Source: Lottia gigantea
Lineage: Eukaryota > Mollusca > Gastropoda > Lottiidae
Assembly: GCF_000327385.1 (NCBI RefSeq)
Contig: NW_008708400.1
Coordinates: 2,348,297 to 2,412,296, forward strand
Direction of reading: 5' to 3'
DNA length: 64,000 bases
In this document: positions 23,498 through 35,945 of the stretch, one piece after another
Numbering within the stretch: position 1 is the stretch's first letter
Layout: every line of letters starts with the position of its first letter
Notes under the pieces: model-generated
The model's database searches: none
Told to the model about the DNA's origin: nothing
What the model saw: only the letters and a program-made list of their open reading frames with translations
Made by a program: the position numbers and the translations under genes

Positions 23498-26400
23498 ATG
23501 CCTAAGCAAAGTAAAAAGCAAAGCGAGAGGGTAGTTACAAAAGCGTTAAAGGAGGATTTGAAAAATGTAGTTGACGATGTTAACGTGGAATCGCCAGTCG
23601 AAAGCATTGACAGCAGCCCTCTTCACGAAAGAGGTACGGTAACCACGTACTCACGTAGGACGAAGCCTATAACGCTCAAATTATAATTATACTAATATTA
23701 AAATGACAGGATGTGTCTACACCTATCTAAACAAATTGATACTAGATAGGGGAATACCACCAGCGTATTATATCATATAAATATAATATATGACTATCTA
23801 TGTTGTAGGCTAGGGCCCTAACCAAGGTCTACTAATTAGAATGTATGAATGATGATGTGCTTATGGCTATTTTAGGCTATATTTTGTCTGTTCAATCCCA
23901 GTGAGGTACCATGTCGTATGTGCTAATCTTTCAGCCTTTCTTTCACATCAAATGTACATATTTTAGATGGCGAGACACCGATTGTTTCTCGAGGTAAAAA
24001 GCGACAAGCACCAACAGAAGATGAAGAGAACACTGGGGGAGATTTTGGGTAAGAAATGACCTAGGACCAGGCCAAGCTTTCCCATTCTAGTTTGGACTTT
24101 TGCACCTCGACTTATAATGAGACTAAGTTTTAATTGAACTCATATTAGGAACATTACCGGTACGGTATAACTAAACATGAGGTAAGTGACTTCTGATGGC
24201 TTTTATGATGAGATTCTCCTTGTCTTCGCTATCAGAACTAGCAAGGTGTGATTATTTAAACCTTAACTTCTATTTTCAGCCACGAAATGCAGAAAATGCT
24301 GGAATGTTTTGGAGGTATGTTGATGGGCCTATTATGCCCAAAATCTTGCTTAGAATTTACCGTAGAATATCACACTATGTAAAATCTTTGAAGGTAAAAT
24401 ATACAAACATCAGGATCAATTTCCTTCATTATGATTGAAAATAAGCTCATACCGGTACCAAAACCGTGGGGCGTCTCCAGCAATCTGTGATTCAAATGTC
24501 ATGTATTTCAATACTGATATAAATCTTTGTAATCTGTTCCAATTTCGGAATCAAGGCTAATCTTTGTGTTTTGTTCATTTTTCCAGCTGATATTAGTAAA
24601 ACCTTGATATCAAAAAGAAAAAGATTAGAACAGTTGACACACAGCACATTAAAAAGTACAAATAAGAGGGTCGAAGATATCTGGAGAGCTCAACAATTGG
24701 AACGGTAAGGATATGTAAGCTAAGTTCTGTAAGAACAACCCCAAGAACATTTTGTCTGCCCTTCAATTTCTGCTCTGTTTCTTGTCCACAGAAAATGCAA
24801 GTTTTTTCCACCAAACTGTAGGAACTGTTTATAAAATACACAGAATTTCCTTTCAACCACTGGGGACATCGAGAAATGTTTGGATTTGAATCTTCAGAGG
24901 ATGTTGACGAAAATAGGTCTACTGATCGAGTTCATAGTAACAGGACGAATGTCTTCAAGCAATGTTCAATAAACTTACCGTGCCCCTATTTCTAGTCTTT
25001 ATAAGGTTATTATATAGTTTGTTCCAATTCTTAGAGTAAAGTTACAAGAAGAATATTGTAAACAAGTTGGCTCAGTATTTTCACAGTGGGAGGTTGATAT
25101 TGAAAAAACCAAGGAACAAGAAGAGAAATTAACTGTATGTTTAATTATCTCTTTTAATTACTTTATCCATCGAAGACAAAATATACACACCGGATTATAA
25201 CAATACATCCGTTGTTTTGAAAGGGAACGGACGTATTGATGCCATTGATGGACTTTGTTGTGTCTGTTTTATTTTTCAATTTTTTGACAGGTACATCTAA
25301 AGCGGTCTATCATAAAACCATCATAAAATTTAACACTGACAGAAACCAAACCATGCTCAGTTATCGTGGGTCATTTCTTGGGTTATCATTTTAGGTTTTA
25401 TTCAAACAACAACAGAAATTATTTCAACAATCTAGAATCGTTCAAGGTCAAAGACTGAAGACTATTCGACAGCTTCAGGAACAATTTTCTAAGGTTTGAT
25501 TGTTTCTTTCAACGCTGTTATCTACTTGTTTAATCAGAATGTATACAATCACCTACAACGGTTTCCAACACTGAAGACCATTGTAGTCGCTCGACTATTG
25601 CAAGAACAAAATTATTTTTTCGGATATTTTCATTTAGTCCATCGTCGTTTCAGACAGCAATGCAAAATGACAAAACCCTCGAAGAATCTTCCATCTTCAG
25701 CTCTTCATCATTCTCCAGAGCTGAAAACGACGAACTTGTAGTGCAGGAAAAGCTTAAAATTCCCCTATGCAGCTGCAATATACTTTTACTTGGTTATTAG
25801 TCTACAAATTTGAAAGACTTGATTTGAACAGAATTGGATGATAAATAACAAACAAACAAAATTGTTGAAATGTAAGAGCTGGTATACAAAGTTTAAATCA
25901 ATAACCAATGAATTACTGTATTTCTAGGGAATGGATGAATTAGATAAATGTCACATTTCACAGCAATCTAATGTCCAGTCGGAACTGAAGAAAGAAATGG
26001 CTTTACTGCAGAAAAAGATTTTAATGGATACGGTAGGTATAACATGGAATAGTTAGCCAAAATCTCTTTTTTAGAGCTGAGCGGAGTAATCCACAGAAAC
26101 ATGTCTTGGTATTAAAAATCACAAAATATGCGATGAAAAAGTTTTTTAACGTATTTCAAGCTCCTTATTTTTGAAAGCCTGGACGCTCGGTTGGCTGTAG
26201 AAATGTAGAATAAGGCTTTAATGTAATGTATTTTTCTGAATCCGAAGCTTGGACTATGTAGCATACAGGTCTCTATTGCCACAATTACTTAAAAGCTAAA
26301 CAATTCTATGCCAATCAGTATTTCCTGACCTGCATCACTGGCAATGAGTTACCAGAAACTAAGTACCGAAGTTTGATAGATCAATGCACTAAAAGAGAAC

Positions 26401-26574
26401 ATAAAGCGTGGGATTGAAATATGTCAAGTGTAAATTTCAAACAACGTTGAATACATGTAAATATAACTGAACGTAGTTTAATTTCAATAAATTAAAACAA
26501 TTAACCTGTTTTTTTTCCAGCAACAACAGGAAATGGCTAATGTTCGCAAATCACTTCAAACCATGTTGTTTTAG
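23498..26574 (+). CDS. SYCP3: Synaptonemal complex protein 3
   Basis: SYCP3 is a component of the axial/lateral element of the synaptonemal complex that forms fibres along meiotic chromosomes. Eight coding exons join in phase: 23498-23633, 23967-24048, 24280-24314, 24587-24704, 25035-25134, 25395-25493, 25928-26032 and 26521-26574, giving 242 aa (human 236). A variable N-terminus with basic KKRQ precedes the conserved helical Cor1 domain from about residue 73: [26 protein letters not shown] (human DINKALLAKRKRLEM), [17 protein letters not shown] (human QQSRIVQSQRLKTIKQL). It ends in [11 protein letters not shown], the end the family uses for filament assembly (human SVRKSLQSMLF). In-frame ATGs at 23402 and 23405 would add 32 residues or so, but that extension lacks family similarity, so I start at MPKQSKK. 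No canonical AATAAA was seen close to the stop. Confidence 0.96.
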
Positions 26575-27960
26575 TTATTTAGTGTTGATGAACTATTTTT
26601 AATTATGGATAATATTCGATTGATGTTAAACTGAATTGACCAAAGTTAATGATACGTGGTTCAAAGAAGTATCATATTATATTGTTTATAGAAAATCGAC
26701 AAGCCGTAAGAACTTATCAGCGCTTCATTTGTAAACTATTTCTGGTTATCTGGAAACGACCTTTTATGTAAAATATTAATTTAAGTTTTTTTTAAACGGT
26801 AAAGTATAACTATGTAAGTGCTTGAAGTTAATGATAGTTTTAAAAACCAATTTTTGTTTTCAGAGATATCAAATCTCAATAGACACAAACAAATAATTAT
26901 AATTACAATTCTTGACTTATACACATGGAGAATACACATATCCCCAGGTAATCAGGACCTGCATTTATTTGTCCAGAGGATTCTATTATAAATTGGCTGG
27001 AGCTGTTTACACGATTTAATTCGTCTAATATTAAAATGACCTAAAGTCAGTCAATGAGATATAATGTCCCAAGTTGTTATTTATTTTCCTATTATGTATT
27101 TATATATAAATTGTTTTGTGAATGTTATAAATAATAATGAATATGAATAAGGTATTTTTATTCACTAAACGAGTGTACGTGCAGATAGCATTAGGATTTG
27201 GTTTAAAAATCAAACGAGTTTTACATTACTCATACGCCTAAAATGCAAGTCAAATATGGTAGAGGGAATCCCCATTACCCCAAAATTGTGTGTTTAGATT
27301 TAAAAAAAAAATAGGCTAGTAAATTCATATTTAAACGCCAGTGACAGAATAATGACTTTAAGAATTAATTCGTTCTTTATCGACTAACAGAAATTTCGAT
27401 TACTTATATTTTAGCCAACTATTAAAAGTAGTCCGAAACATACTTTAAGAATATGACTACTGATTCCTAAGAACCCCAGTGGTTACCCTTTTAGAATGTA
27501 GAGCTTTTATATTTTTCGTCTCAAAAGCCATTGTATCACAAGAGAACGCTGAACCTTTGCCAATGGTAATTTAATGAATAATTTTTCTGACTAAGACCAT
27601 CCAACATTCTTACAGAATAGTTTTCTGCGATTAGAAAATAGGCATTGTGTTTCGCCATCCTACTTAACTACACAGACAGACATACAGACCTGTTCGTATT
27701 TGTACAAGTTTCCCACAAAGACAGACATAGCTTCTAAGGCCGTAACTGGAATCTTTTTTCTATGAGGCAAACAGTGACCACTCTCACTGTAGACATCAAA
27801 TAATCAATAGCAGATATCGTTTTTATATTTGTTTATTGAACAAATTACATTTTTTGGGGTCAAATTCTGCGTAAGGCATTTGCCTCATTGGCGACGATGT
27901 AGTTACGGCCCTGGCTTACTGAGACAATTATGACAACAATTAACAGTAATTATAACTGAG
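26575..27960. other. Intergenic after SYCP3
   Basis: The SYCP3 3' UTR must begin here. No other gene, tRNA or clear repeat was recognised. Confidence 0.5.
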
Positions 27961-27966
27961 GGGACA

Positions 27967-28350
27967 ATGGTAATTATTGAAGGAACATTGATTATTATTG
28001 AGGCAATATATATCAAAAAGGGAACAATGATTCCATTTGAGACGAGAAAGAATTTGAATGGTACCATTTATAAACCGAAATGGAATCTGTCATACAATGA
28101 TGGATCTTTCTATGATACAACAAACCAAAGTTTCTGTTACTATGGCTGTCATTTTAATGAATTAGTTTGTTGGTTCATTGAAAATGGGACAAAATTTGAT
28201 GAAACTAGAGTAAGGATGAACCATGAAAATGAGATTCGTCATAATGAATTAGATAACCAGTTTATTCTTTGTGAGCGACCATTAAAAGATGACAATATGA
28301 GAAGCAATACAAGCTCATTGTCACGTATATATCGTGTTATAGATAGCTGA
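27967..28350 (+). CDS. Unrecognised open frame, possible extracellular fragment
   Basis: An open frame of 127 codons on the plus strand. From about residue 35 it has protein-like composition with WNLSYNDGSFYD, four cysteines (SFCYYGCHFNELVCWF and FILCERPL) and several N-glycosylation sequons (NLS, NQS, NGT, NTS), which would fit an extracellular or lumenal segment. The first ~30 codons overlap low-complexity ATT-rich DNA, so the real start may be a splice acceptor. The CWF...NGT...NHEN...FILC order is loosely like the region before the catalytic domain of family 92 glycosyltransferases. No catalytic part was found downstream, so I do not assign a function. It may be a gene fragment or a chance frame. 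Confidence 0.3.
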   Translation: MVIIEGTLIIIEAIYIKKGTMIPFETRKNLNGTIYKPKWNLSYNDGSFYDTTNQSFCYYGCHFNELVCWFIENGTKFDETRVRMNHENEIRHNELDNQFILCERPLKDDNMRSNTSSLSRIYRVIDS

Positions 28351-29420
28351 TCCAAACCGACTTCTACGAACTGTGAATCACTTTACCGATAAAATATCAT
28401 CTTCTTGTGTGAAATTTATAACCACTTTGGTGTCCCTGTTAATTTGTCTTCACGGTTTGAAAGATAATGGTCGTCTAGGAAATAAATTGTATCAATGTCT
28501 ACCATTATTTCTGCTGTCAACATCACCCATGGTTTTTGCGATGTCACGCAATTCAATAATTTGTTTATTTCTTTTATGGCATTGTGACCACCACAAGAAA
28601 CCATACTAAATTTCTCAGTCCAATGCTGACCATATTTACATAAAACTATGTCATGTCACACTTAAGAAGTGCAAGGTATTTACAGTTACATATAACCATC
28701 TCAACATTTAAATTCACTTCTTGTACTTCTACTGCCAGTCCAGAGCAAAACAAAAAACAATATGTCTATGAACACCTTTAGCTACTCTGCGACAGAGTAC
28801 TGAACTGGCTTCTTTTTCGAGTCAACATATATAGTTTATATCATTAATTTGGTATGTCAATTTTGGAAGGCCATATTCAATTTGTCTGTTGAACAATCAT
28901 TCGTTTGTTACTGGTAGATATTCCAAAGACTACATCCCTTTAATACAATCAGGCTAATCGCAGTGTTATTGTCAGTTTTTTTTTAAACATAACAATCACT
29001 CAGGTGTTAATGTAATAATAATGTTGATGAAAACCTCTATTATTATTTTAATGTCAATATGAAATTTCACAACGGTAAATTATACTTATTGGTAATCAGC
29101 CAACCATGCATTCTAAGACAAAATCGATCACATCCAATTTGCCCAAATACAAGATAATTAAACGACGATTCCTTGGACTCCGAAAATTAGTTATCTTTGA
29201 AATCAGCTCCATTTCCAGGTATTTACATGGTGCCTTTGAACACCTGATGTAATTTTGCTGCTGGATTTCTCAACCAGTCTCCCATTTCAGTAAAAACAGT
29301 TAATTCTAGCAAGACTACCGCGGTATTGATACTAACACGCAAGGGAGTCATTTGGCTATTTCTGATAAAATAAAATCATTAAATCATTCGATAAATTAAA
29401 AAAACAATCGGCTTTGGCCA
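28351..29420. other. Intergenic, no gene recognised
   Basis: AT-rich DNA with short overlapping frames on both strands. Nothing supportable was seen. Confidence 0.45.
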
Positions 29421-30545
29421 ATGTCAATGTTATTCGGTAAGACCAATGTCAATGGCATTTCTGTTCAATGTCACTGACCGACAAAAATATTGGCTCTTAA
29501 TGGTGTCAATGTTATTTTGCTATGAACAATTTTATTAGATTCTTGTAAATGTAATATTTTTTGGACCTTCAATTTCAATATTACATGGCTAAAGTCAGTT
29601 CCGAAAATATTTGGCTCTATTAACTATGTCAATGTTGCCTCTGCTCAATGCCAATGTCGTTTGTTTCTGATCAAAGTCAATTATATTCAGTTCTGATCAA
29701 GGTCAATGTTGTTTGGTTCTGATATATGTCAATTATATTCGGTTCTGATCAAGGTCAATGTTATTTGGTTCTGGGCAAGGTCAATGTTGTTTGGTTCTGG
29801 TAAATGTCAATGTTATTTGGTTCTGGTCAAGGTCGATGTTGTTTGGTTCTGCGCAATGTCAATGTTATGTGGTTCTGGTCAAGTTCGATGTTGTTTGGTT
29901 CTGCGCAATGTCAATGTTATTTGGTTCTGGTTAATGTCAATGTAATTTGATTCTGGCCAATGTAAATGTTAATCAGTTCTGATAAATGTCAATGTTATTT
30001 GGTTCTGGTTAAATTCAATGTTATTTGGTTCTGGTCAATTATCATTATTATTATTATTAAATTACATTATTACGTTCTGGTCATTGTCAATGTTTTTTTA
30101 AAATGTTATTTGGTTCTGGTCAAGGTCAATGTTATTTGGTTCTGGTCAAGGTCAATGTTATTTGGTTATGATCAATGTCAATGTTATTTGGTTTTGGTCA
30201 ATGTCAATGTTATTTGGTTATGATCAACGTCAATGATGTTTAGTTCTGGTAAATGTCAATGTCATTTGGTTCTGATCAATGTCAATGTTATTTGGTTCTG
30301 ATTAATGTCAATGTTATTTGGTTCTGGTAAATGTCAATGTTATTTGGTTATGATCAATGTCAATGTTATTTGGTTCTGATCAATGTCAATGTTATTTGGT
30401 TCTGATCAATGTCAATGTTATTTGGTTCTCAATGTCAATATTATTTGGTTCTGATCAATGTCAATGTTGGCTCTGTTCAATGTCAATCTTATTTGGTTGT
30501 TATCAAGGTCAATTTGAGCTCTGACCTATTCCAATGTTGGCTCTG
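29420..30545. repeat. 26-bp tandem array
   Basis: About 40 units of roughly 26 bp built on CAATGTTATTTGGTTCTG plus ATCAATGT; units at the left end are more diverged. A short interruption with ATTATTATT lies near 30045-30060. Open frames crossing it are periodic artefacts. Confidence 0.95.
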
Positions 30546-33004
30546 ATAAATAAATAAAAATCGTTTATGATGACAGTGACTTTCGTTTATAAGCTCAATA
30601 GCATCTCTGAATAAACCAAATGACGTTTTGGCCCAGGTCAGTCTGTGAACCGGTGCTCTTGGAGAAGTTCAAGATTCCGGTACTTTACGTTTCATTAAAC
30701 GTACTACGTGATACATTATAAATTATGTGTCATTACAAGATTAATATAATTTGGTTGACCGCAACTATAATTTAATTCCATTAAAACACCATGGTGGTGG
30801 GTAATCAAGCAGATATATAGATCCAGCTAAAACTGAATCTATTGCGTATAGACAATCACTCATTTCACTGGCTATTGACAGTCAAGCTACCGGAAGTTAA
30901 TATCCGACCGGTAATGCTGTTAAGAATTTAAGTCACGACAATGCCCTATTCAGAACCTCTTTCATGTCTTAATTTTAAAACTATTTTAACACACTGGAAT
31001 ATTTAGCTAATTTCTAGATATTGTAGCAGAAACGAATAGGTTTCAGACCTGATTGCACTTCTTTTTTGCAGAATTCTTTGTAAAACGTTGTGAATGCAAG
31101 TATTTCCACAAAATTACACCAACGCCCATTCTGACCACAGTCTAGTTGCCAATTAAATATGACATTCTCGCATGTGTCAACCTCTATCTGTTCTTATGAA
31201 CTTGATTTTGCTGTCATTAAAGTGGATCCTCGGGGACTTAAATATAAAAGAATCCCGAAGCTTAACCAACAATTCCAATAATAGTACATTAGTAGTAGGC
31301 TCTATGACTTACCGTTACATTATCTTTTCCATATCTCTATTATTACCCTTAAATTAAATTGTTTAAATTTATATATCAAATGTTATCATAAGTAACGTAG
31401 GTTAGCCTCTTTAACTTTCATATCTTTAACCCTCTATCTGAATCCAGTCTTTGAACATTAATCGGTTAGTTTATTAAGTACTTGTAGTTAACTCTTAATC
31501 CGTTGATCTTATTCAACGTTCACTCGTTTATCTCTGTGCTTTCTTTATTCAATTTTTATTAGTTCAGCGACACTCGAAAGAGACACTTCTCTTTTTTTCA
31601 TTTCCTTCCCACCCTTTCACCCTTTTTTGGTTTTAATTGTTGTTTTTTAGTTTATTTATTTTTTTGTGGCTTTTCTTAGTAATTAAAATAAATTTCGTGT
31701 CAAACTCTGCCTTCTAACTGTTTACAATTTTCATTAATTTGTATACGTATGTAATCGATATGCACCTATGTTATATTTTTCGCCATAATAAATTGTATAT
31801 ATTTATATTGACTTGTAGTCCATTGCCCACATAATAATTTTCAACTTGTAAAAAAAACCTGATTTAGATCATTACTTGAACGAGGAAAACCTTAGATCCG
31901 ATTACTGGACAACACTTCTAATTAAGTTTGTAAAAAGCAGTTGTTACTATTACTGCAGCTGCAGTTGTTGTGTAAATAGCTGACGATGTGTTTTAGTTTT
32001 AAGCTGGTGTTCGGGTAGCTGCCTTGGCCATATGTTTGACTTTGTGAATTTGTACTCCATGGTCGTGTGTTTTGGTACAATTCGGTGACCTTTCTCTCTT
32101 GTTTGATTTAATTGAGTTGTTTCCAGCTGCTGTCTTTAAAGCGGTTTCTTCCCATATTGCCCCTTCCAATTCACCCTCAAATCATTTCTGTTGTTGTTGT
32201 CAGTATAGTTTAGCTATACGGCTTTAGCTGGTGTTAGTTTGGTGAAGCTGTCCATATCTGATTTTGGTGAATATTTAGCTGATGGTCATGTGGTCTCATA
32301 TTGGTGACTCTGTAAAGTCTCTTGATGGTTAGAAATTAGTTGTGATGTTTCTTGCTGTCAATGGCTGGTGGTGTATTGTCCATGGCTATTACTGAGTTGA
32401 TGTATGGAATCTTTGAGACTTATGGAGATACAGGCTATAGTGTAGCAAGTTTGTCACACTACACCTTTTAACTACTTTAGACACGGCATCCTTATTGCCA
32501 GATCGAAGGTTGATATAATGATTGTGGTTGTGTCAAGGATGTTTTTCTATTAAAACTCGTAAGTTGTGTGATTCACTATCAGTCGGGCTATCTATTTGAA
32601 TAGATTAAAACTATAAAGATTAACCATTGGAAGGAAATTAAGTTGCTAGTACTTCAGACTTAATTCAAATGAATTACATGTCTATGAATTTGATTAAAAG
32701 CATAAAGGTGTTGATGGTAATATATGTACGTCAATCCGAGAGCTATTCCTATAATCCAAGTCTGGTAATAACGTGTCCAATGGTAATGACAACCAATTAT
32801 TGATGTCAAAGAGTAATGATTGAAAAATGTCACACTCTGACCACACGATCTCTGTTATGTTGTTTGCTTAACAAATCCAAGCTGTAAGAAGCATCAGAAA
32901 ATTTAATAAAGAAAAAAAAGAATAGAATCCATGATCCAAAGATAGCTGCCACTGGCAGCTATGATTTTAAATAAAAATATTTGGCAGTATACAGTAACAA
33001 TTAC
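30546..33004. other. Intergenic, no gene recognised
   Basis: No convincing exon was found. Around 31125 an SDHSLVA-like reading is reminiscent of transposon endonucleases but is not supported by flanking frames. Confidence 0.45.
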
Positions 33005-33330
33005 CTGTTTGAAATATTCAACCTTCAGTCATACTTCTTTAGACGATACTGAATAATATAACCAAGTTTCATAAAAATCTGTCAAGAATTGTGCCTTCTG
33101 TGTTTACGAGTGTTTTAAGAACAAGGGCAATAACTGATACTAAATATTTTTCGATTTTTCTGATTTTCAATAGGGTCCATCCTTGGGTGATTACAAACAA
33201 CATACCAAGTTTCGTTGAAATCAGTCAAGAATTGTGCCATGTAGAGTGTTTACGAGCAATTGTGCACGGACGGACGGACCGACATGGGTGACGACAATAT
33301 ACGCTCCCATTTCACGTGGGCGTATAAAAA
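33005..33330 (+). mobile_element. Short copy of the ~160-bp core-repeat element
   Basis: It begins GAAATATTCAACCTTCAGTC and contains about one and a half core repeats with AAGGGCAATAACT. It ends in GACGGACGGACCGAC and ATATACGCTCCC...GGGCGTATAAAA. Same family as 11120-12069 but with fewer core units. Confidence 0.72.
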
Positions 33331-34692
33331 CGACTACAGACTGTACATGATAATGTCCATATTGTACAGTTTTTCACTACCCAGGGAAGTCTGGGGCACA
33401 ATCCAAGTATAGTTTAATAATAGTACAATTGAGTGATAATATCTGGTTTTCCTTTGCCCATGATGTAAACTGGGGCTAACAGTGAAATAATGTCTAGACG
33501 TTTGGATGGGGCGATGGAAACCCTTTGTGCTGCAGTCTGTACATATTTAAGAGCATAAGTTACAATAAACATTTATTAGCAAATTAAATATACATCAGAG
33601 ACAATTAATATACACACATACAAAAAAGAAACATATTTAATAACTATTTGTTATTCAATTTAGGTCCAAATTGACTGTCAGGAAACATAATAGTTACATT
33701 TTCGAATTTTGGCCCTTCCGAAAAATATTTCAACCTCTGTATTTTTATGTTACTAATCTCATATTCATCAGGGGTCTAAAACCAGACCTTTTGACAGGTC
33801 ATGGCTTGTCCAATGCAATTATATTGAATTTGTCTACAGTATCTACTCAAAATTTTACAACCCAGTGATGGTCAAAGATACTGAAGTCTAGTGATGAATA
33901 AGTGTAAAAGCTGTAATTATTGCCAAGGTAAAAATCAAGATTTTAAGAAATACAGTAATTTGATTTGATAATAAAAATAAATTTAAAATCTTTTTATCTG
34001 ATGACTGTGTCTGGAACACTTAATCATCTAAAGTTAAGTTTTTGAGAATAAAGCCTCTGATATTTCTGTTATAAAAAATTAAATAATATTTAGACTATAC
34101 TGATAACCAAGTTTTGTAACATCAAAAATACATCCACAATCATACATGATCAGATAATATACATAATTATTATATAAATAAGGCTGAAAACATGTTACAA
34201 AATTTAACTGATGTTACTGAATATGTGAAATCAACAACAACCAGGCCCTTCTTCTCAAAAAAAAGTTTACAAGCATAAACATGTCAACATCATGCACAAA
34301 ATTGAAATGGTAGTTAATTTTATTTAAAAAAAAATCTTAAAATTGTGAGAAACAAAGCAAAGGCTCAAGATTACTAGGCATTGATTTTCTTTATTCAAGT
34401 ATTGATATTGATGAAATTCAGCCAGGCTCAAAATAGAAGAAATTTCCATAAGAGAGCATCAGAATTTCAGACATCTATTACGACAGCAAATTTATGTGAG
34501 TATGTACAATGACCTGAAAATTTAGCATATGGATATCCAGATTTAAAGCATGTGGAAATCATGGACAAAATGAATTCAAAGGAGTCTACAAAGTCACACA
34601 ATGATGATGATTTTTAGACAGACCAAGACCAAAACAAAACATTCAGAAACACAGGAAACATGGAAATACTTCTCATTTTATTAACTGTATTA

Positions 34693-34698
34693 TTTATT
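34693..34698 (-). terminator. EMC10: Candidate poly(A) signal of EMC10
   Basis: AATAAA on the minus strand about 140 nt downstream of the EMC10 stop codon. Confidence 0.5.
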
Positions 34699-34839
34699 GC
34701 TGAATGTAACAGCATATGAAATGTTATGTTAGTAAGTATAACCATACATTTAATGCTTCTTTATGAAGTAGAAAGATCATACTAAAGATTATAAATTCTT
34801 AGCATGCTGAGGATTGAAAAGTCTGGATAAGTGTTCATT

Positions 34840-34920
34840 CTATCTTCCACCACCTTGAGCATTAGGATCAGCTGAGGTAGCTATCATCATTAATATCACA
34901 ACTGGTACAATATACATCCA
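34840..34920 (-). CDS. EMC10: ER membrane complex subunit 10, last coding exon
   Basis: EMC10 is a lumenal subunit of the ER membrane protein complex that inserts tail-anchored and multipass proteins. This 81-nt exon (minus strand) follows a TATTACAG acceptor and encodes the C-terminal anchor: WMYIVPVVILMMIATSADP, then NAQGGGR and a stop. The human protein ends similarly, with WMYIIPVVLFLMMSGAPD and a glycine-rich tail. One transmembrane helix (VPVVILMMIA) is visible. The upstream exon, expected to end with something like SFFAKY, and the lumenal domain exons were not found to the right, so either a long intron separates them, they are too diverged for reading by eye, or this is an isolated copy. 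In human the membrane-bound and secreted isoforms differ at the C-terminal end, which would make this exon the isoform-deciding one. Confidence 0.8.
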   Translation of the reverse strand, partial: WMYIVPVVILMMIATSADPNAQGGGR

Positions 34921-35744
34921 CTGTAATATAAAAAAATATAAAGAATTAAATCCAAAATCAACAGTAAAAGTCAGATGTCACTAAGGAACAGAATAAGATG
35001 AACCAAACATGTGTACTCATACCTTGGAGACAAGGCAAAGATTTAAATGATGATATGAAAGTAAAAGGGAATAAATTAAAGTCTGACAGGTTTATATATA
35101 TAACAAAGTTTGTTATGAACTCAATTCACTAAATAACATATTGTTATCTAGGTTTTTTAAATAGAATGAATCAATATATTTATAATTAAATTTAAAATAA
35201 TATGTAATTTATTGAAAGAAAACAGGAAAAGATTTTTAAAATATTGATTTCCACACTCCAGGCTTTAGAGCTTTATTCTTTGAAATGCCTTCACAAATCT
35301 TTATCATCATTAAGGGAAAAGTTTCAATTCCAGATGGTCTAATGTAATGAGATCTGGTCTATAAATGTTCCTGTAATTCTCAAATGTCTGTAGGTCAAGA
35401 ATTAATATTATTAACACCGAGAAGGTAGTATAGTTGAGAATTAAGAAAAGATTATAATTAATTGAGATGGTACTTAGTCATTGAAGGTAATAAATGAAAT
35501 AACTTTAATCCTAATATATACCAATTACATCCCATTGGAGTAAATCTGGCTTTAGTTCTTAGGCCAGCTGAGATTCTAACTTGTTAAAGGCATATCGTCT
35601 TCTAAATATTTTATCCATCCTTACCAATCACAGTAGTATTATCTCCTATTTTTGAGTACCTGATCGGTCTACTGAATGCCATGGAGTGTAAAATGTGAGT
35701 AGTTAGTTAGGAGGGAAGCATATTAGCCTACTCTTTTTGGATTT

Positions 35745-35945
35745 CTAACTATCAAGGGATCTTTAACTTGAACATACTGTAGCACACAGGGCCTAAGTTT
35801 GTTGTCCCATCCAAGCAACTAAATGCTTTTTCGATGCCAGCTCTCAGACAGGCATCAATGACAGGATGAAACCCGGATGAAATATCCGAAGGTATTATCT
35901 CAACCTATGCTGGGATTGAACACTGGACCTCTAACTTACTCTGCA
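35745..35945 (-). mobile_element. SINE, family 2
   Basis: On the minus strand: GTCCAGTGTTCAATCCCAG (B-box-like), then CCTGTCATTGATGC and a GAGAGCTGGCATCGAAAAAG-like block, in the same order as at 15003-15225. Confidence 0.65.

Noticed and set aside
28416-28604. 62-codon minus-strand frame starting MVSCGGHNAIKEINK
   Set aside because: Protein-like in places, but it has no recognisable motif, no clear splice sites, and an open frame on the opposite strand.
29706-30223. Repetitive open frames with FGS/VLVKVNV repeats
   Set aside because: They arise from the 26-bp array and are interrupted where the unit length shifts.
31100-31300. SDHSLVA-like reading suggesting a LINE endonuclease relic
   Set aside because: Only a few residues match and the surrounding frames carry no further retrotransposon motifs.
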